A DNA stretch of 64,000 nt, from assembly GCF_000166775.1 (NCBI RefSeq), contig NC_014720.1, forward strand, positions 521,501 to 585,500, read 5' to 3'. The stretch comes from Caldicellulosiruptor kronotskyensis 2002. Its GTDB lineage: Bacteria; Bacillota; Thermoanaerobacteria; Caldicellulosiruptorales; Caldicellulosiruptoraceae. The notes below the pieces were generated by a model. The model saw nothing but the letters and a program-made list of their open reading frames with translations, searched no databases and was not told the origin of the DNA. This document shows, one piece after another, positions 8,619 through 17,158 of the stretch (position 1 is its first letter; each line of letters starts with the position of its first letter). Position numbers and translations under genes: made by a program.

Positions 8619-10514
8619 ATGGAAAAGAAGCTTTTGAAGAATGATATTGCTACAACAAAGAAGGTTGAAAGCAAAAAACAAGCAGAGGAAAAGGCAAAAA
8701 CAAAGGTACTTCTTCGTCAGCAACAGCTTTCAGAAAGACTTGCCGCTGCAGCAGCTCAGCTTATGGCGGGGATTGAAGAGTCAACTGCAGCTGTTGAGGA
8801 GCTAAATAAAAATGTTGAGCAGCTTGCGGCAGCTGCAGAAGAGACAGCGGCTGCTGTTGAAGAGTCAAAAACTGCAACAGATGAGATTAAAAAATCAGCA
8901 AACACAGCATTTCAAAATGCAATTGACCTTGTCGACAGGGCAAAGACGTTAAACATATCTGTTATGGACACAACACGAAAAATTCATGAAATTATTGAAG
9001 AAGTAAAGCTTTCTGCTTACAAAAAACTTCAGGCGAGCGAGTTTATGAAACAGCTGAACGAGTCTGCAAAGGATATAAATGATATTGTGATTTCGGTTGG
9101 AAAGATTGCTGACCAAATTAATCTTTTAGCGCTAAATGCTGCAATTGAAGCTGCAAGAGCTGGCGAGTATGGAAGAGGTTTTGCTGTTGTTGCTGATGAA
9201 ATAAGAAATTTAGCTGAGGTTGTTGAAAAACTTACAGATTCAGTGAGCAAAAATGTCAATAAGATTAATGAAGAAATTCAGAATATAGATAATGAGATAA
9301 AAGAGTCTGTTGAGTATGAAAATTCAAAAGCAGCAACAGGTGAGGAAATTCTCACAAAACTTTTAGAGACAACAAGGATTTTCGAAAAAGTTTTAACAAA
9401 TGCAAATGAAATACAAAAGTCTTCCCAGAGAACTTCGAATTCTATGGACGAGTTTTTAAAACTTATGACAAACATTGCTTCAGCATCAGAACAAATAGGA
9501 GCTGCAATTGAAGAGATAAGCCAGACAGTAAATGAACAGGTGAAAGCATACAAGATTGCAAGTGAAAAAGCAGAAGATTTGAATCAGCTGGCAGAAGAGA
9601 TGAGAGTTTCAACTGCTGTAGAAAAGGATGCAACAAAAATTTCAGCATCATCTGATGAGCTTTCCTCAGCTGTTGAAGAAATTTCTCAGTCTTTGAGCCA
9701 GATAGCCGAGGCATTTTCTCAGGTTGAGAGTGGGTCAAAAATTCAGGTTGAAAACGCTAACCTTGCAAGGAACAACATAAATGAAATAGTAGTAGAATCA
9801 AGAAAGAATAAAGACCTTTCGAATGAGTTAAATGATATAATCAATACATTTAATGACCAGATGGGTGAGGTAATTGAAAAAACTGTAGGTCTTATATCAG
9901 ATCTGTCAAATGTTTTAGAATCAAATAACAAGGTTTTGAAGTTTATTGAAAGTTTGGATAACTATATTGCTGATTTAGAAAAACTCATTGAGCAAATTTC
10001 TTTGGTAACTGTTCAGACAAATATGCTTTCTGTAAATGGATCAATTGAGGCAGCAAGAGCTGGAGAATATGGAAGAGGATTTTCTGTTGTTGCTAATGAT
10101 GTTAGAAACTTAGCTTATGAATCATCTGAAAATGCTCAAAAGATGAAAGATATAGTAAAAAGTACTCAAAGGAAGGTTTTAAGATTTACAAGCGATATAG
10201 AAAATTTAACTCTTTCGACATCAAATATGGTAGAAAAGTCAAAACGAGACATAGAGATTTTAAACCAGACAATGGGTATGATAAAGGACATGAAACAAGC
10301 AACAAATTCTATCAACATGGAGATACTGCAGATCCAATCTGCTTTAGAGCAGCTTACAAAAGGAATAGAGAATATTTCAGCAGCAGCACAAGAAAACCTT
10401 GCATCACTTGAAGAAGCAACAAGAGCTGTAAATGAACAAAGACTTGGTGCTGATGAACTGCTTTCGGCTATACAGGATGTTGCAAGCTTGGCTGAAGAAA
10501 TTTTAGCCATGTAG
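8619..10514 (+). CDS. Soluble chemoreceptor with two MCP signalling tips
   Basis: A 631-residue, almost entirely coiled-coil protein with no transmembrane segment and no recognisable ligand domain. The conserved receptor hairpin tip occurs twice: around residues 164-200 ([20 protein letters not shown]) and again around 462-505 ([20 protein letters not shown]). Roughly 126 residues lie on each side of the second tip and a similar arm follows the first, consistent with two full signalling hairpins joined end to end. The N-terminus is lysine-rich (residues 1-35). The known parallel is DosM of Vibrio cholerae, a double-signalling-domain receptor of cytoplasmic arrays. Potential adaptation sites (Gln/Glu-rich heptads) flank both tips. 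The ATG at 8619 lies 7 bases after GGTGGGGAGG. It is the first gene of the chemosensory cluster. Confidence 0.85.
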   Translation: MEKKLLKNDIATTKKVESKKQAEEKAKTKVLLRQQQLSERLAAAAAQLMAGIEESTAAVEELNKNVEQLAAAAEETAAAVEESKTATDEIKKSANTAFQNAIDLVDRAKTLNISVMDTTRKIHEIIEEVKLSAYKKLQASEFMKQLNESAKDINDIVISVGKIADQINLLALNAAIEAARAGEYGRGFAVVADEIRNLAEVVEKLTDSVSKNVNKINEEIQNIDNEIKESVEYENSKAATGEEILTKLLETTRIFEKVLTNANEIQKSSQRTSNSMDEFLKLMTNIASASEQIGAAIEEISQTVNEQVKAYKIASEKAEDLNQLAEEMRVSTAVEKDATKISASSDELSSAVEEISQSLSQIAEAFSQVESGSKIQVENANLARNNINEIVVESRKNKDLSNELNDIINTFNDQMGEVIEKTVGLISDLSNVLESNNKVLKFIESLDNYIADLEKLIEQISLVTVQTNMLSVNGSIEAARAGEYGRGFSVVANDVRNLAYESSENAQKMKDIVKSTQRKVLRFTSDIENLTLSTSNMVEKSKRDIEILNQTMGMIKDMKQATNSINMEILQIQSALEQLTKGIENISAAAQENLASLEEATRAVNEQRLGADELLSAIQDVASLAEEILAM

Positions 10515-10531
10515 CGAAAGGATGATTGAGT

Positions 10532-11968
10532 ATGAGCAAGATAGGAACACTTGACTTAAATGTAATTGTATTTCAGATAGGCAAGCAGAACTTTGCGTTT
10601 AGCCTTGACAATGTAAAGGAGATTATAAAGGTTCCATCTATCACTCCAGTTCCACTTACAAAAAGCCATGTTGCAGGACTTATAAATTTAAGAGGTGATG
10701 TTATTCCTGTTTTAAATTTAAGAGAAAAGTACGGAATAGAAAGTTACATTAAAAGTGAAGATGCAAGGATAATTATCATAGAAAAGAATAACGTAAAAAT
10801 TGGTATGCTTGTTGACAAGGTTTTGAATATAAGCAGCATTGATCAATCGCAGGTAAACGAGTGTAAAGTTACAACAATTGAAGAGGTAAAGGCTGTTATT
10901 AAGCAGAAGGAAGAAGATAAGTTAATTACGTTCATTGACACTGACAAAATCCTTGAAGAGAACCTTGAACTTTCAGTTTTTCAGAAGATTAACATAGAAT
11001 CGAGCATTTCAAAGACAGAGGAGACTGAACAAAAAGTGTTAAAACAGGAAAGGTATATTTTAGTCCAAATTGATGGTCAAAACTATGCACTTAATATTGC
11101 CAATATTCAAGAAATAATACGATTTTCTGATTTTTCAACAGTTCCATCTGAGAGTGAGGATATACTGGGTATTATAAATTTAAGAAACGAAATAATTCCT
11201 ATTATTAACATTCAAAAACTACTTAAAGCAGAAAGCAAAGAAATAGATGATGAAACAAAGATTATCATAGCATATAATTCAGGGTTTAAATTTGGATTTA
11301 TTGTTGACAAAATTTTGTCTGTAATTTCAGTTAACGAATATGAAATAAAACCACTTCCAACAATTGCAAACTATAAAGATATTTTTACTGGAACAATTAA
11401 ATCTGATGAAAGAATGTTTATTATTTTGGGTATAAACAAAATTTTTGAAAAAGTTAGCAGTGCTATTTATGAAGAGATTAAAAATCAGGGAGAAGAGGCT
11501 TTGGAAATGTTGAAGACCAGTGATGAAAAACAGGTTGTGCTGTTTGAAATAAATAATCAGAAGTTTGCAATAGACATTCAGAAGGTAAAAGAAATAAATC
11601 GAATACCAAGTATTGTTAAAGTGCCAAACGAAAAAGTGTATTTAAAAGGAATTGCAAATTTGCGCGGAGACATTATAGCTATTATTGACCTTGGCATACT
11701 TTTATACGGTGAAGAGACACAAATTAATGATTCATCCAGAGTAATAATTGTTGAGCTAAGAGGGGAAAGATTTGGAATTCTGGCAAAGAAGGTATTGAGT
11801 GTTTCAAAGGTTTCTGCGGAAAATATTATTGAGGTTGATAACTCTATTGAAGATGATCAAATGCAAGAAAAATTAAGCAACTTGGATATAAAATATATAA
11901 AAGCTATAATAAAACATAACGATGATTTAATTATCCAAATTGACCCTGAGATAATTCTTGAAGAATAA
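10532..11968 (+). CDS. Triple CheW-domain coupling protein
   Basis: A 478-residue protein made of three consecutive CheW domains. Each repeat shows the same landmarks: a first strand (IVFQIGKQNFAFSLDNVKEI; ILVQIDGQNYALNIANIQEI; VLFEINNQKFAIDIQKVKEI), the glycine turn (AGLINLRGDVIPVLNL; LGIINLRNEIIPIINI; KGIANLRGDIIAIIDL) and the later segment (IGMLVDKVL; FGFIVDKIL; FGILAKKVL). Domain borders are about 5-155, 170-310 and 328-478. CheW couples receptors to the CheA kinase; three linked copies could scaffold several contacts at once. No kinase or receiver domain is fused, so it is not CheV. The ATG at 10532 is chosen over the TTG at 10526 because AAAGGA is spaced about 9 bases from it. It follows the receptor gene after 17 bases. 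Confidence 0.88.
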   Translation: MSKIGTLDLNVIVFQIGKQNFAFSLDNVKEIIKVPSITPVPLTKSHVAGLINLRGDVIPVLNLREKYGIESYIKSEDARIIIIEKNNVKIGMLVDKVLNISSIDQSQVNECKVTTIEEVKAVIKQKEEDKLITFIDTDKILEENLELSVFQKINIESSISKTEETEQKVLKQERYILVQIDGQNYALNIANIQEIIRFSDFSTVPSESEDILGIINLRNEIIPIINIQKLLKAESKEIDDETKIIIAYNSGFKFGFIVDKILSVISVNEYEIKPLPTIANYKDIFTGTIKSDERMFIILGINKIFEKVSSAIYEEIKNQGEEALEMLKTSDEKQVVLFEINNQKFAIDIQKVKEINRIPSIVKVPNEKVYLKGIANLRGDIIAIIDLGILLYGEETQINDSSRVIIVELRGERFGILAKKVLSVSKVSAENIIEVDNSIEDDQMQEKLSNLDIKYIKAIIKHNDDLIIQIDPEIILEE

Positions 11969-12000
11969 AAAACTTGACAAAGGTTTAAGGAGTAAGGTTC

Positions 12001-13068
12001 ATGATAAAAGTTTTAGTTGTTGACGACTCAGCTTTCATGCGAAAAAAGTTAACAGAGATTTTAGAAAGTGACCCTGAGATTGAAGTTATTGCAACTGCAA
12101 GGGATGGAGAGGATGCCATCAGAAAAGCTGAAGAGTATTTACCTGATGTGATAACTCTTGATATCAACATGCCAAGGATGGATGGGCTTACTGCACTGAG
12201 GATTTTGATGCAAAAAAAGATTGCACCAGTTGTGATGGTATCCTCTCTTACACAAGAAGGTGCTGAGATTACTTTAAAAGCTCTTGAAATGGGCGCATTT
12301 GATTTTGTTCCTAAACCTGGCGGAACTATTTCACTTGACATTGATAAGGTAAAAGAGGATATTATTGAAAAAGTCAGAGCTGCAGCAACATCTTCAAAAA
12401 AGTTTGTTGTCAGGAAAGAACTTGCCAAGAAAACCATGTTTGATGTATCTGCAAGGCCGACAATATCAACTCAACATGAAGAACAAAAGCCATTTAAAGC
12501 TATTGTTATAGGTATTTCAACAGGTGGGCCCAAAACAATTATGGATGTTTTGCCTTACCTTCCACCAAACTTGAACGCATGTGTATTTCTAATTCAGCAT
12601 ATGCCGCCTACTTTTACTGCTCAGTATGCAAAAAGACTCAATGAAAACTGCCAGATTGAAGTTATTGAGGCATCAGCTGGGATGAAAGTAGAAAAGTCAA
12701 AATGTTATGTAGGAAAAGGCGGATACCATCTTACTTTATACGGCACAAATATTGAAGATTTAAGGATAAGACTTACACAAAAACCAGAACATAGATTTAT
12801 GCCATCTGTGGATGTATGTATGATGTCTGTACTGGAAAAGTTTCAGGAAAATACCATTGGGGTGCTTATGACGGGTATGGGTGATGATGGAGCTGATGCA
12901 ATGGTGAAAATAAGACAAAGAGGCGGTATTACAATTGCAGAATCTGAAGAGACGGCAATTGTTTTTGGAATGCCGAGAGAGGCGATTTTGCGTGGTGGTG
13001 CTGATTATGTTCTTCCATCGTATAAAATAGCAGAAAAACTTATTGAGCTTATTGGGCAAGAAGATTAA
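12001..13068 (+). CDS. cheB: CheB protein-glutamate methylesterase/deamidase
   Basis: A 355-residue two-domain adaptation enzyme that removes methyl groups from receptor glutamates. The N-terminal receiver domain has Asp8, Asp9 and the phospho-acceptor Asp54 (TLDINMP). The C-terminal esterase holds the catalytic triad: Ser173 in GISTGG, His200 in LIQHMPPTFT and Asp296 in TGMGDDGAD. All critical residues are present, so it should be active and switched on by CheA phosphorylation. It starts 32 bases after the triple-CheW gene, with AAGGAGTAAGG upstream of the ATG. Confidence 0.95.
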   Translation: MIKVLVVDDSAFMRKKLTEILESDPEIEVIATARDGEDAIRKAEEYLPDVITLDINMPRMDGLTALRILMQKKIAPVVMVSSLTQEGAEITLKALEMGAFDFVPKPGGTISLDIDKVKEDIIEKVRAAATSSKKFVVRKELAKKTMFDVSARPTISTQHEEQKPFKAIVIGISTGGPKTIMDVLPYLPPNLNACVFLIQHMPPTFTAQYAKRLNENCQIEVIEASAGMKVEKSKCYVGKGGYHLTLYGTNIEDLRIRLTQKPEHRFMPSVDVCMMSVLEKFQENTIGVLMTGMGDDGADAMVKIRQRGGITIAESEETAIVFGMPREAILRGGADYVLPSYKIAEKLIELIGQED

Positions 13069-13089
13069 AATAGGGAGGAGATAACAGTT

Positions 13090-13452
13090 ATGAAAAGGAT
13101 TATGATAGTTGATGATTCACCGATGATTCACAAACTTTTAAAAAAGGAGATAGAAAAATTAGGTCATGAAGTGTGTTTTTGTGCAACAAATGGGCAAGAA
13201 GCTGTTGAAAAGTATTTTGAACTAAAGCCAGACCTTATTTTCATGGACGTTACTATGCCAGTTTTAGAGGGTGATGCAGCGTACAATAAAATTATCGAAA
13301 AGGATAAATCATGTAAAGTTATATTTTTAAGTGCAATCGGGGATAAGGAACTTTTAAATGTGAATGACCCTTCAAATATAGTAGCAATTATAAGAAAGCC
13401 TTTCAAAAGTGAGGACATACAAAATGCTATAAATAAGGCGTTTGGGGGTTAG
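13090..13452 (+). CDS. cheY: CheY-type single-domain response regulator
   Basis: A 120-residue stand-alone receiver. It has the acidic pair Asp8-Asp9, phospho-acceptor Asp53 (IFMDVTMP), the switch Ser81 (FLSAIG) and the conserved Lys103 (RKPF). It would take phosphate from CheA and carry the output, normally to the flagellar switch. The gene follows cheB after 21 bases, with GGGAGGAGATAACAGTT ahead of its ATG, and precedes two phosphatase genes that would act on its phosphorylated form. Confidence 0.93.
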   Translation: MKRIMIVDDSPMIHKLLKKEIEKLGHEVCFCATNGQEAVEKYFELKPDLIFMDVTMPVLEGDAAYNKIIEKDKSCKVIFLSAIGDKELLNVNDPSNIVAIIRKPFKSEDIQNAINKAFGG

Positions 13453-13458
13453 GCAAAA

Positions 13459-13926
13459 GTGATAGATGAAGCGTTGAATATAGCTGATGTTGTTTTGAAA
13501 AAAATAATCTCAGAAAATTTTAATATTGAAGCAAATAACAAACAAGAAATTGTTCCTGAACTTGATGAATTTTGGTACTCTGGTGTTGTTGGAGTTTTGG
13601 GCATTATGGGGGAAATTAAGGGGAGAGTAATAATAGGTATTGATTTTGAACTTTCCACATATTTTGTAAAAATGGTCTATGACCAGGATATTGTTACAAA
13701 CAGTGATATCCTTGATGTTGCGTATGAGATTTTCAACATGATTGTAGGAAATACATTAGTTGAGTGCAAAAAAAGCTATAATACTATCTTGCGACCAACT
13801 CCACCTTCAATTTTTCTTGGTGACAATATGTTGATTGTTTCGCCCAAGATTCAAAGAAAGAAAATTGAGTATGCATTTGAGTATGGAAAAATGTTTATTG
13901 AGGTTGGTTTTGAAAGGGGTATTTAA
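13459..13926 (+). CDS. CheX-type CheY-phosphate phosphatase, first copy
   Basis: A 155-residue protein of the CheC/CheX/FliY phosphatase family with a single active-site helix. The catalytic pattern is Glu90-Ile-Phe-Asn93 (DVAYEIFNMIVGNT), followed about 22 residues later by the conserved prolines (RPTPPSIFLGD). One ExxN site rather than two points to CheX, not CheC. CheX speeds loss of phosphate from CheY. The start is a GTG at 13459, six bases after the cheY stop; the G-rich end of cheY provides a weak ribosome-binding site, suggesting translational coupling. A second, diverged copy follows immediately. Confidence 0.8.
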   Translation: MIDEALNIADVVLKKIISENFNIEANNKQEIVPELDEFWYSGVVGVLGIMGEIKGRVIIGIDFELSTYFVKMVYDQDIVTNSDILDVAYEIFNMIVGNTLVECKKSYNTILRPTPPSIFLGDNMLIVSPKIQRKKIEYAFEYGKMFIEVGFERGI

Positions 13927-14403
13927 ATGGTGAATGAGAATATTATTGAAGCTGTAAAAAATGCAACCATTGCAATCCTGCAACAGTTTGGCGTAAGTGA
14001 TATAAGGCTTTCTTATTATCAGCAAAAGGAAAATAATGAAAGTGACTATCCTGTAAATGTTACAATAGGATTTCTTGGGAAAATTAACGGATATGTGATA
14101 GTTGGACTGAATGAACACATAGCAGAAGAACTTGTTAGCATTATGACAGGTGGGTTTTTGAACACATTGGATGATCCCATGGCAAGAAGCACCATTTTGG
14201 AACTTGGTAATATGCTTTCTGCATATATTGCAAATAATATGTCTGCTGAACTTGGTGGTGAAAAGGTGGATATAACTCCTCCCACACTTGTTATGGGGAA
14301 TGAAGTCTATATAATGATGACAAGATATGAATCTGTTGACATAAAATTTTCGACAGAAAAGGGTTCTATAGGTATTAATATAAGCGTATGGGGGAAAGAT
14401 TAG
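13927..14403 (+). CDS. CheX-type phosphatase, second copy
   Basis: A 158-residue CheX-like protein starting at the base after the stop codon of the first copy. The active-site pattern is Glu92-Leu-Gly-Asn95 (STILELGNMLSAY), with the downstream proline motif DITPPTLVMG. The sequence is closer to typical CheX than the first copy; the two are clearly paralogous in layout but far from identical, so the duplication is old or they have different partners (for example CheY versus the CheB receiver). The tight spacing indicates one transcript. Confidence 0.82.
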   Translation: MVNENIIEAVKNATIAILQQFGVSDIRLSYYQQKENNESDYPVNVTIGFLGKINGYVIVGLNEHIAEELVSIMTGGFLNTLDDPMARSTILELGNMLSAYIANNMSAELGGEKVDITPPTLVMGNEVYIMMTRYESVDIKFSTEKGSIGINISVWGKD

Positions 14404-14406
14404 TAT

Positions 14407-15246
14407 ATGATACAAGATATTGATGCTGCTTCGATTGACAAAATAAAAAGGTTTATTCTTGATAAAACTGGGATATACTTAAACGACCAGAAAATTAGTA
14501 TTGTATTGCAAAAGTTAAAAAAGCAAATAAATGAAGGTACTATAAAAGATTTGAGTCATTTTTATTATAATCTTGTGACAGATGAAAAAGTTCTTCAAGA
14601 TTTTATAAATTTTTTGACAGTAAATGAAACATACTTTTTTAGAGAGTTTGAACAATTAAAGGCTTTTGCAGAAGTGATACTACCTGAGGTTATAGAGTTT
14701 AAAAAGAAAAGTGGAGAAGATAGAATAAAAATATGGGTTGCGGGATGTGCAACAGGTGATGAAGCATATACAATTTCTATAATTTTAAATGAATTTTTAG
14801 AAGATGAGATTAAATTTGAGATTTTTGCATCTGACATTGATACAAAGGCATTAAAAATAGCAGAATTAGGCATCTATGAAATGAGAAATGTGAGATTTGT
14901 TCATCATCATTATTTGAATAGGTATTTTGATATTACAAATGATGGTAAGTTCAAAGTTAAGGACCAAATGAAGAGAAATATAAAGTTTATACATCACAAT
15001 TTGGTTGATTTTGCTAAATACTTTATTTTTTCAAAATCTGATTTTATATTTTGCCGAAATGTTCTTATATACTTTGGTGATGAACAGAGAAAAAAAGTTA
15101 TTGACAAGATGTATGAAATTTTAAACTGTGGAGGGTATCTTTTTTTAGGGCATTCAGAATCTGTTGGAAGGCTTTCTGACAAATTCAATGTAAGAAGAAT
15201 AAATGATTATTTTTTCTATTATAAAGAATGCGAAAGTGGATGGTGA
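14407..15246 (+). CDS. cheR: CheR chemoreceptor methyltransferase
   Basis: A 279-residue S-adenosylmethionine-dependent enzyme that methylates receptor glutamates, opposing CheB. The N-terminal helical domain ends with NETYFFRE (about residues 76-83). The Rossmann methyltransferase core has the SAM loop WVAGCATGDEAY, in the place of the common GCSTGEE, then the acidic SASDID-type strand (FASDIDTKAL) and FCRNVLIYF, and it ends with GHSES. No pentapeptide-binding insertion problem is evident. It begins three bases after the second CheX gene. Its presence with CheB means the double-tip receptor is probably methylated. Confidence 0.94.
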   Translation: MIQDIDAASIDKIKRFILDKTGIYLNDQKISIVLQKLKKQINEGTIKDLSHFYYNLVTDEKVLQDFINFLTVNETYFFREFEQLKAFAEVILPEVIEFKKKSGEDRIKIWVAGCATGDEAYTISIILNEFLEDEIKFEIFASDIDTKALKIAELGIYEMRNVRFVHHHYLNRYFDITNDGKFKVKDQMKRNIKFIHHNLVDFAKYFIFSKSDFIFCRNVLIYFGDEQRKKVIDKMYEILNCGGYLFLGHSESVGRLSDKFNVRRINDYFFYYKECESGW

Positions 15247-15250
15247 TTTG

Positions 15251-17029
15251 ATGAAAGTTGTAGTAAAAGAAGATGAACTTGAGATATTGGATGATTTTTT
15301 GTCAGAGTCGTGTGAGTATCTCAACAATATAGAAGCAGAAATTTTAGCATTGGAGGAAAGAGTTACCGATGAAGAGCTTGTGAACAGTTTATTTAGAAAA
15401 TATCATTCTATAAAAGGATTGTCAGGATTTTTTGAAGGAATGAATGAATTTACAAAATTATGTCAGATTATTGAGGATGTGTTAGCAAAAATAAGAAACA
15501 GAACAATAAATGTTAGCAGTGACGTTATAGATTTTCTTCTTAAAGGAAGCGATGTTATAAAAAAGATTGTCTTTGGTCTCAGTGAGGTACGAAAAACTGG
15601 AGAGAGAAATATTGAGATTGAGGAAGAATTTAATTTAGAACTATTTGAAAAAGAAAAAGAAAGTCTTATAGAGACTGAAATTTTAAAGTCTAAGGTTGAA
15701 GAAAAAGAAACCAAGGATGAATATTTTGAAAAAGATTTTGAAGCAAAAGAGGAAGGCAATGAGGAATTTTCTGACAAAATTGAAAAGAAAGATAATATTG
15801 AAAAGATTATCGAATCGACAACATCAGCACTTTCTTCTGAGTTTAATGAAGTAAAAATTAGTTATGAAAAAATTGACGAAATGCTTGGGCTTGTTGGTGA
15901 GATTATAACAACTAAAAGCACGTTTTATTATCTTTCAAAAGAACTTGAAAAATATGATGTTGAACTTTCTAAAAAATTCAAAGAGCTTTTTCGTTTTATA
16001 CATCGGACCTCTGAGATTCTTCAGGATAACATTATGAAGATAAGAATGATTCCTTTTGAGCTGGTTGTAAAAAGATTTAATAGACTTGTAAGAGAGACTG
16101 CTAAAAAGACAGGCAAGAAAGTTAAATTTATATTTACATGTAATGATGTGGTAATAGATAAAGGTGTTGCAGAAAAACTTAGCGAACCGCTTATGCACAT
16201 AATCAGAAATTCTATAGACCATGGTATTGAAAGTGCTTCCGAAAGGAAGAAGATTGGCAAACCAGAGCATGGGAAAGTAGAGCTTATTTCATACTATAGG
16301 GGGCAGAACATTGTTATAGAGATAATTGATGATGGCAAAGGAATAGATATTGAAAGAGTAACACAAAAAGCAATAGAAAAGGGAATTTTATCTGAGGAAA
16401 AGGCAAAAAGTCTCACAGCCGATGAAGCAATAAAATTAATTTTTGAACCTGGGTTTTCTACAAAGGATATTGCAGATGAAATTTCTGGCAGAGGAGTAGG
16501 AATGGATGTTGTTAAAAATACTGTTGAAGCGTTAAAAGGAAAGGTTGAAGTTAAAACAGAAAAAAGTAAAGGAAGTAAATTCATACTTGAAATTCCAACA
16601 ACAGCTGCTGTTTCACAGGGTATTGTAGTTGTTTATAATTCGCAAAAGTTTATAATACCATTCGAATATATTGAAGAAACTGTAAAAATAAGTATGAAAA
16701 ATGTATATGGGTATGTTGATAAACTTATTATTGATGTAAGAGATGAACCAATTCCCCTTTATCCCATTTCATATGTGCTTTATCAGGAAGATTCTTGTAG
16801 TGAAGATGTTGTTAAAAGATTTACAAAAGATGATGAACTTTCAGTTGTAATTTTGAATATAAGGGGTGTAAAAATAGCTATATGTGTTGAAAAACTAATG
16901 CAAAATGAAGAATTTGTTTTAAAACCTCTTCCCAAGTTTCTGGAAAACAACAAACTTCTTTTAGGAACAACAATTGATTATGAAGGCAATGTGATACTTG
17001 TATTGAATCCAGAATATTTTAGGCTCTAA
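15251..17029 (+). CDS. cheA: CheA histidine kinase without a visible P2 domain
   Basis: A 592-residue kinase. The P1 phosphotransfer domain has the phosphorylated His52 (YHSIKGLSGFF). Residues about 120-195 form a low-complexity, highly charged linker (runs of Lys and Glu) where the CheY/CheB-docking P2 domain would normally be. Dimerisation (about 200-260), ATPase and CheW-like domains follow: N box IRNSIDHGIE near 317, DDGKGID near 359, GRGVGMDVV near 414, then the regulatory domain to the end. All ATPase motifs are intact. The chosen ATG at 15251 follows GGATGGTGATTTG; a frame extension to 15203 inside cheR lacks a ribosome-binding site. A strong terminator ends the operon. Confidence 0.92.
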   Translation: MKVVVKEDELEILDDFLSESCEYLNNIEAEILALEERVTDEELVNSLFRKYHSIKGLSGFFEGMNEFTKLCQIIEDVLAKIRNRTINVSSDVIDFLLKGSDVIKKIVFGLSEVRKTGERNIEIEEEFNLELFEKEKESLIETEILKSKVEEKETKDEYFEKDFEAKEEGNEEFSDKIEKKDNIEKIIESTTSALSSEFNEVKISYEKIDEMLGLVGEIITTKSTFYYLSKELEKYDVELSKKFKELFRFIHRTSEILQDNIMKIRMIPFELVVKRFNRLVRETAKKTGKKVKFIFTCNDVVIDKGVAEKLSEPLMHIIRNSIDHGIESASERKKIGKPEHGKVELISYYRGQNIVIEIIDDGKGIDIERVTQKAIEKGILSEEKAKSLTADEAIKLIFEPGFSTKDIADEISGRGVGMDVVKNTVEALKGKVEVKTEKSKGSKFILEIPTTAAVSQGIVVVYNSQKFIIPFEYIEETVKISMKNVYGYVDKLIIDVRDEPIPLYPISYVLYQEDSCSEDVVKRFTKDDELSVVILNIRGVKIAICVEKLMQNEEFVLKPLPKFLENNKLLLGTTIDYEGNVILVLNPEYFRL

Positions 17030-17092
17030 AAGAGAAGGAGCATTAAATTGTCCGCGTACAACTTTTTTTGCTCCTTCTCTTTTGTTCTTTTT
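17028..17092 (+). terminator. Terminator of the chemosensory operon
   Basis: A perfect 15-bp stem (17028-17042 with 17069-17083) overlaps the last base pairs of the cheA stop codon and is followed by GTTCTTTTT. It marks the end of the cluster. Confidence 0.9.
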
Positions 17093-17121
17093 GCATATAT
17101 GATACTATATTTTTAAAGAAA

Positions 17122-17135
17122 CATGTATGCACAAG
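17122..17135 (+). promoter_or_regulatory. Candidate AraR operator upstream of araB
   Basis: CATGTATGCACAAG matches 11 of 14 bases of the perfect palindrome found in front of araR (18947-18960). It lies 24 bases before the araB start codon, where a bound repressor would block transcription. The assignment rests on the similarity between the two sites and the known palindromic TTGTAC-type operators of Bacillus AraR. Confidence 0.5.
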
Positions 17136-17158
17136 CAAAGGGGAAAAGGGGGATTTTT

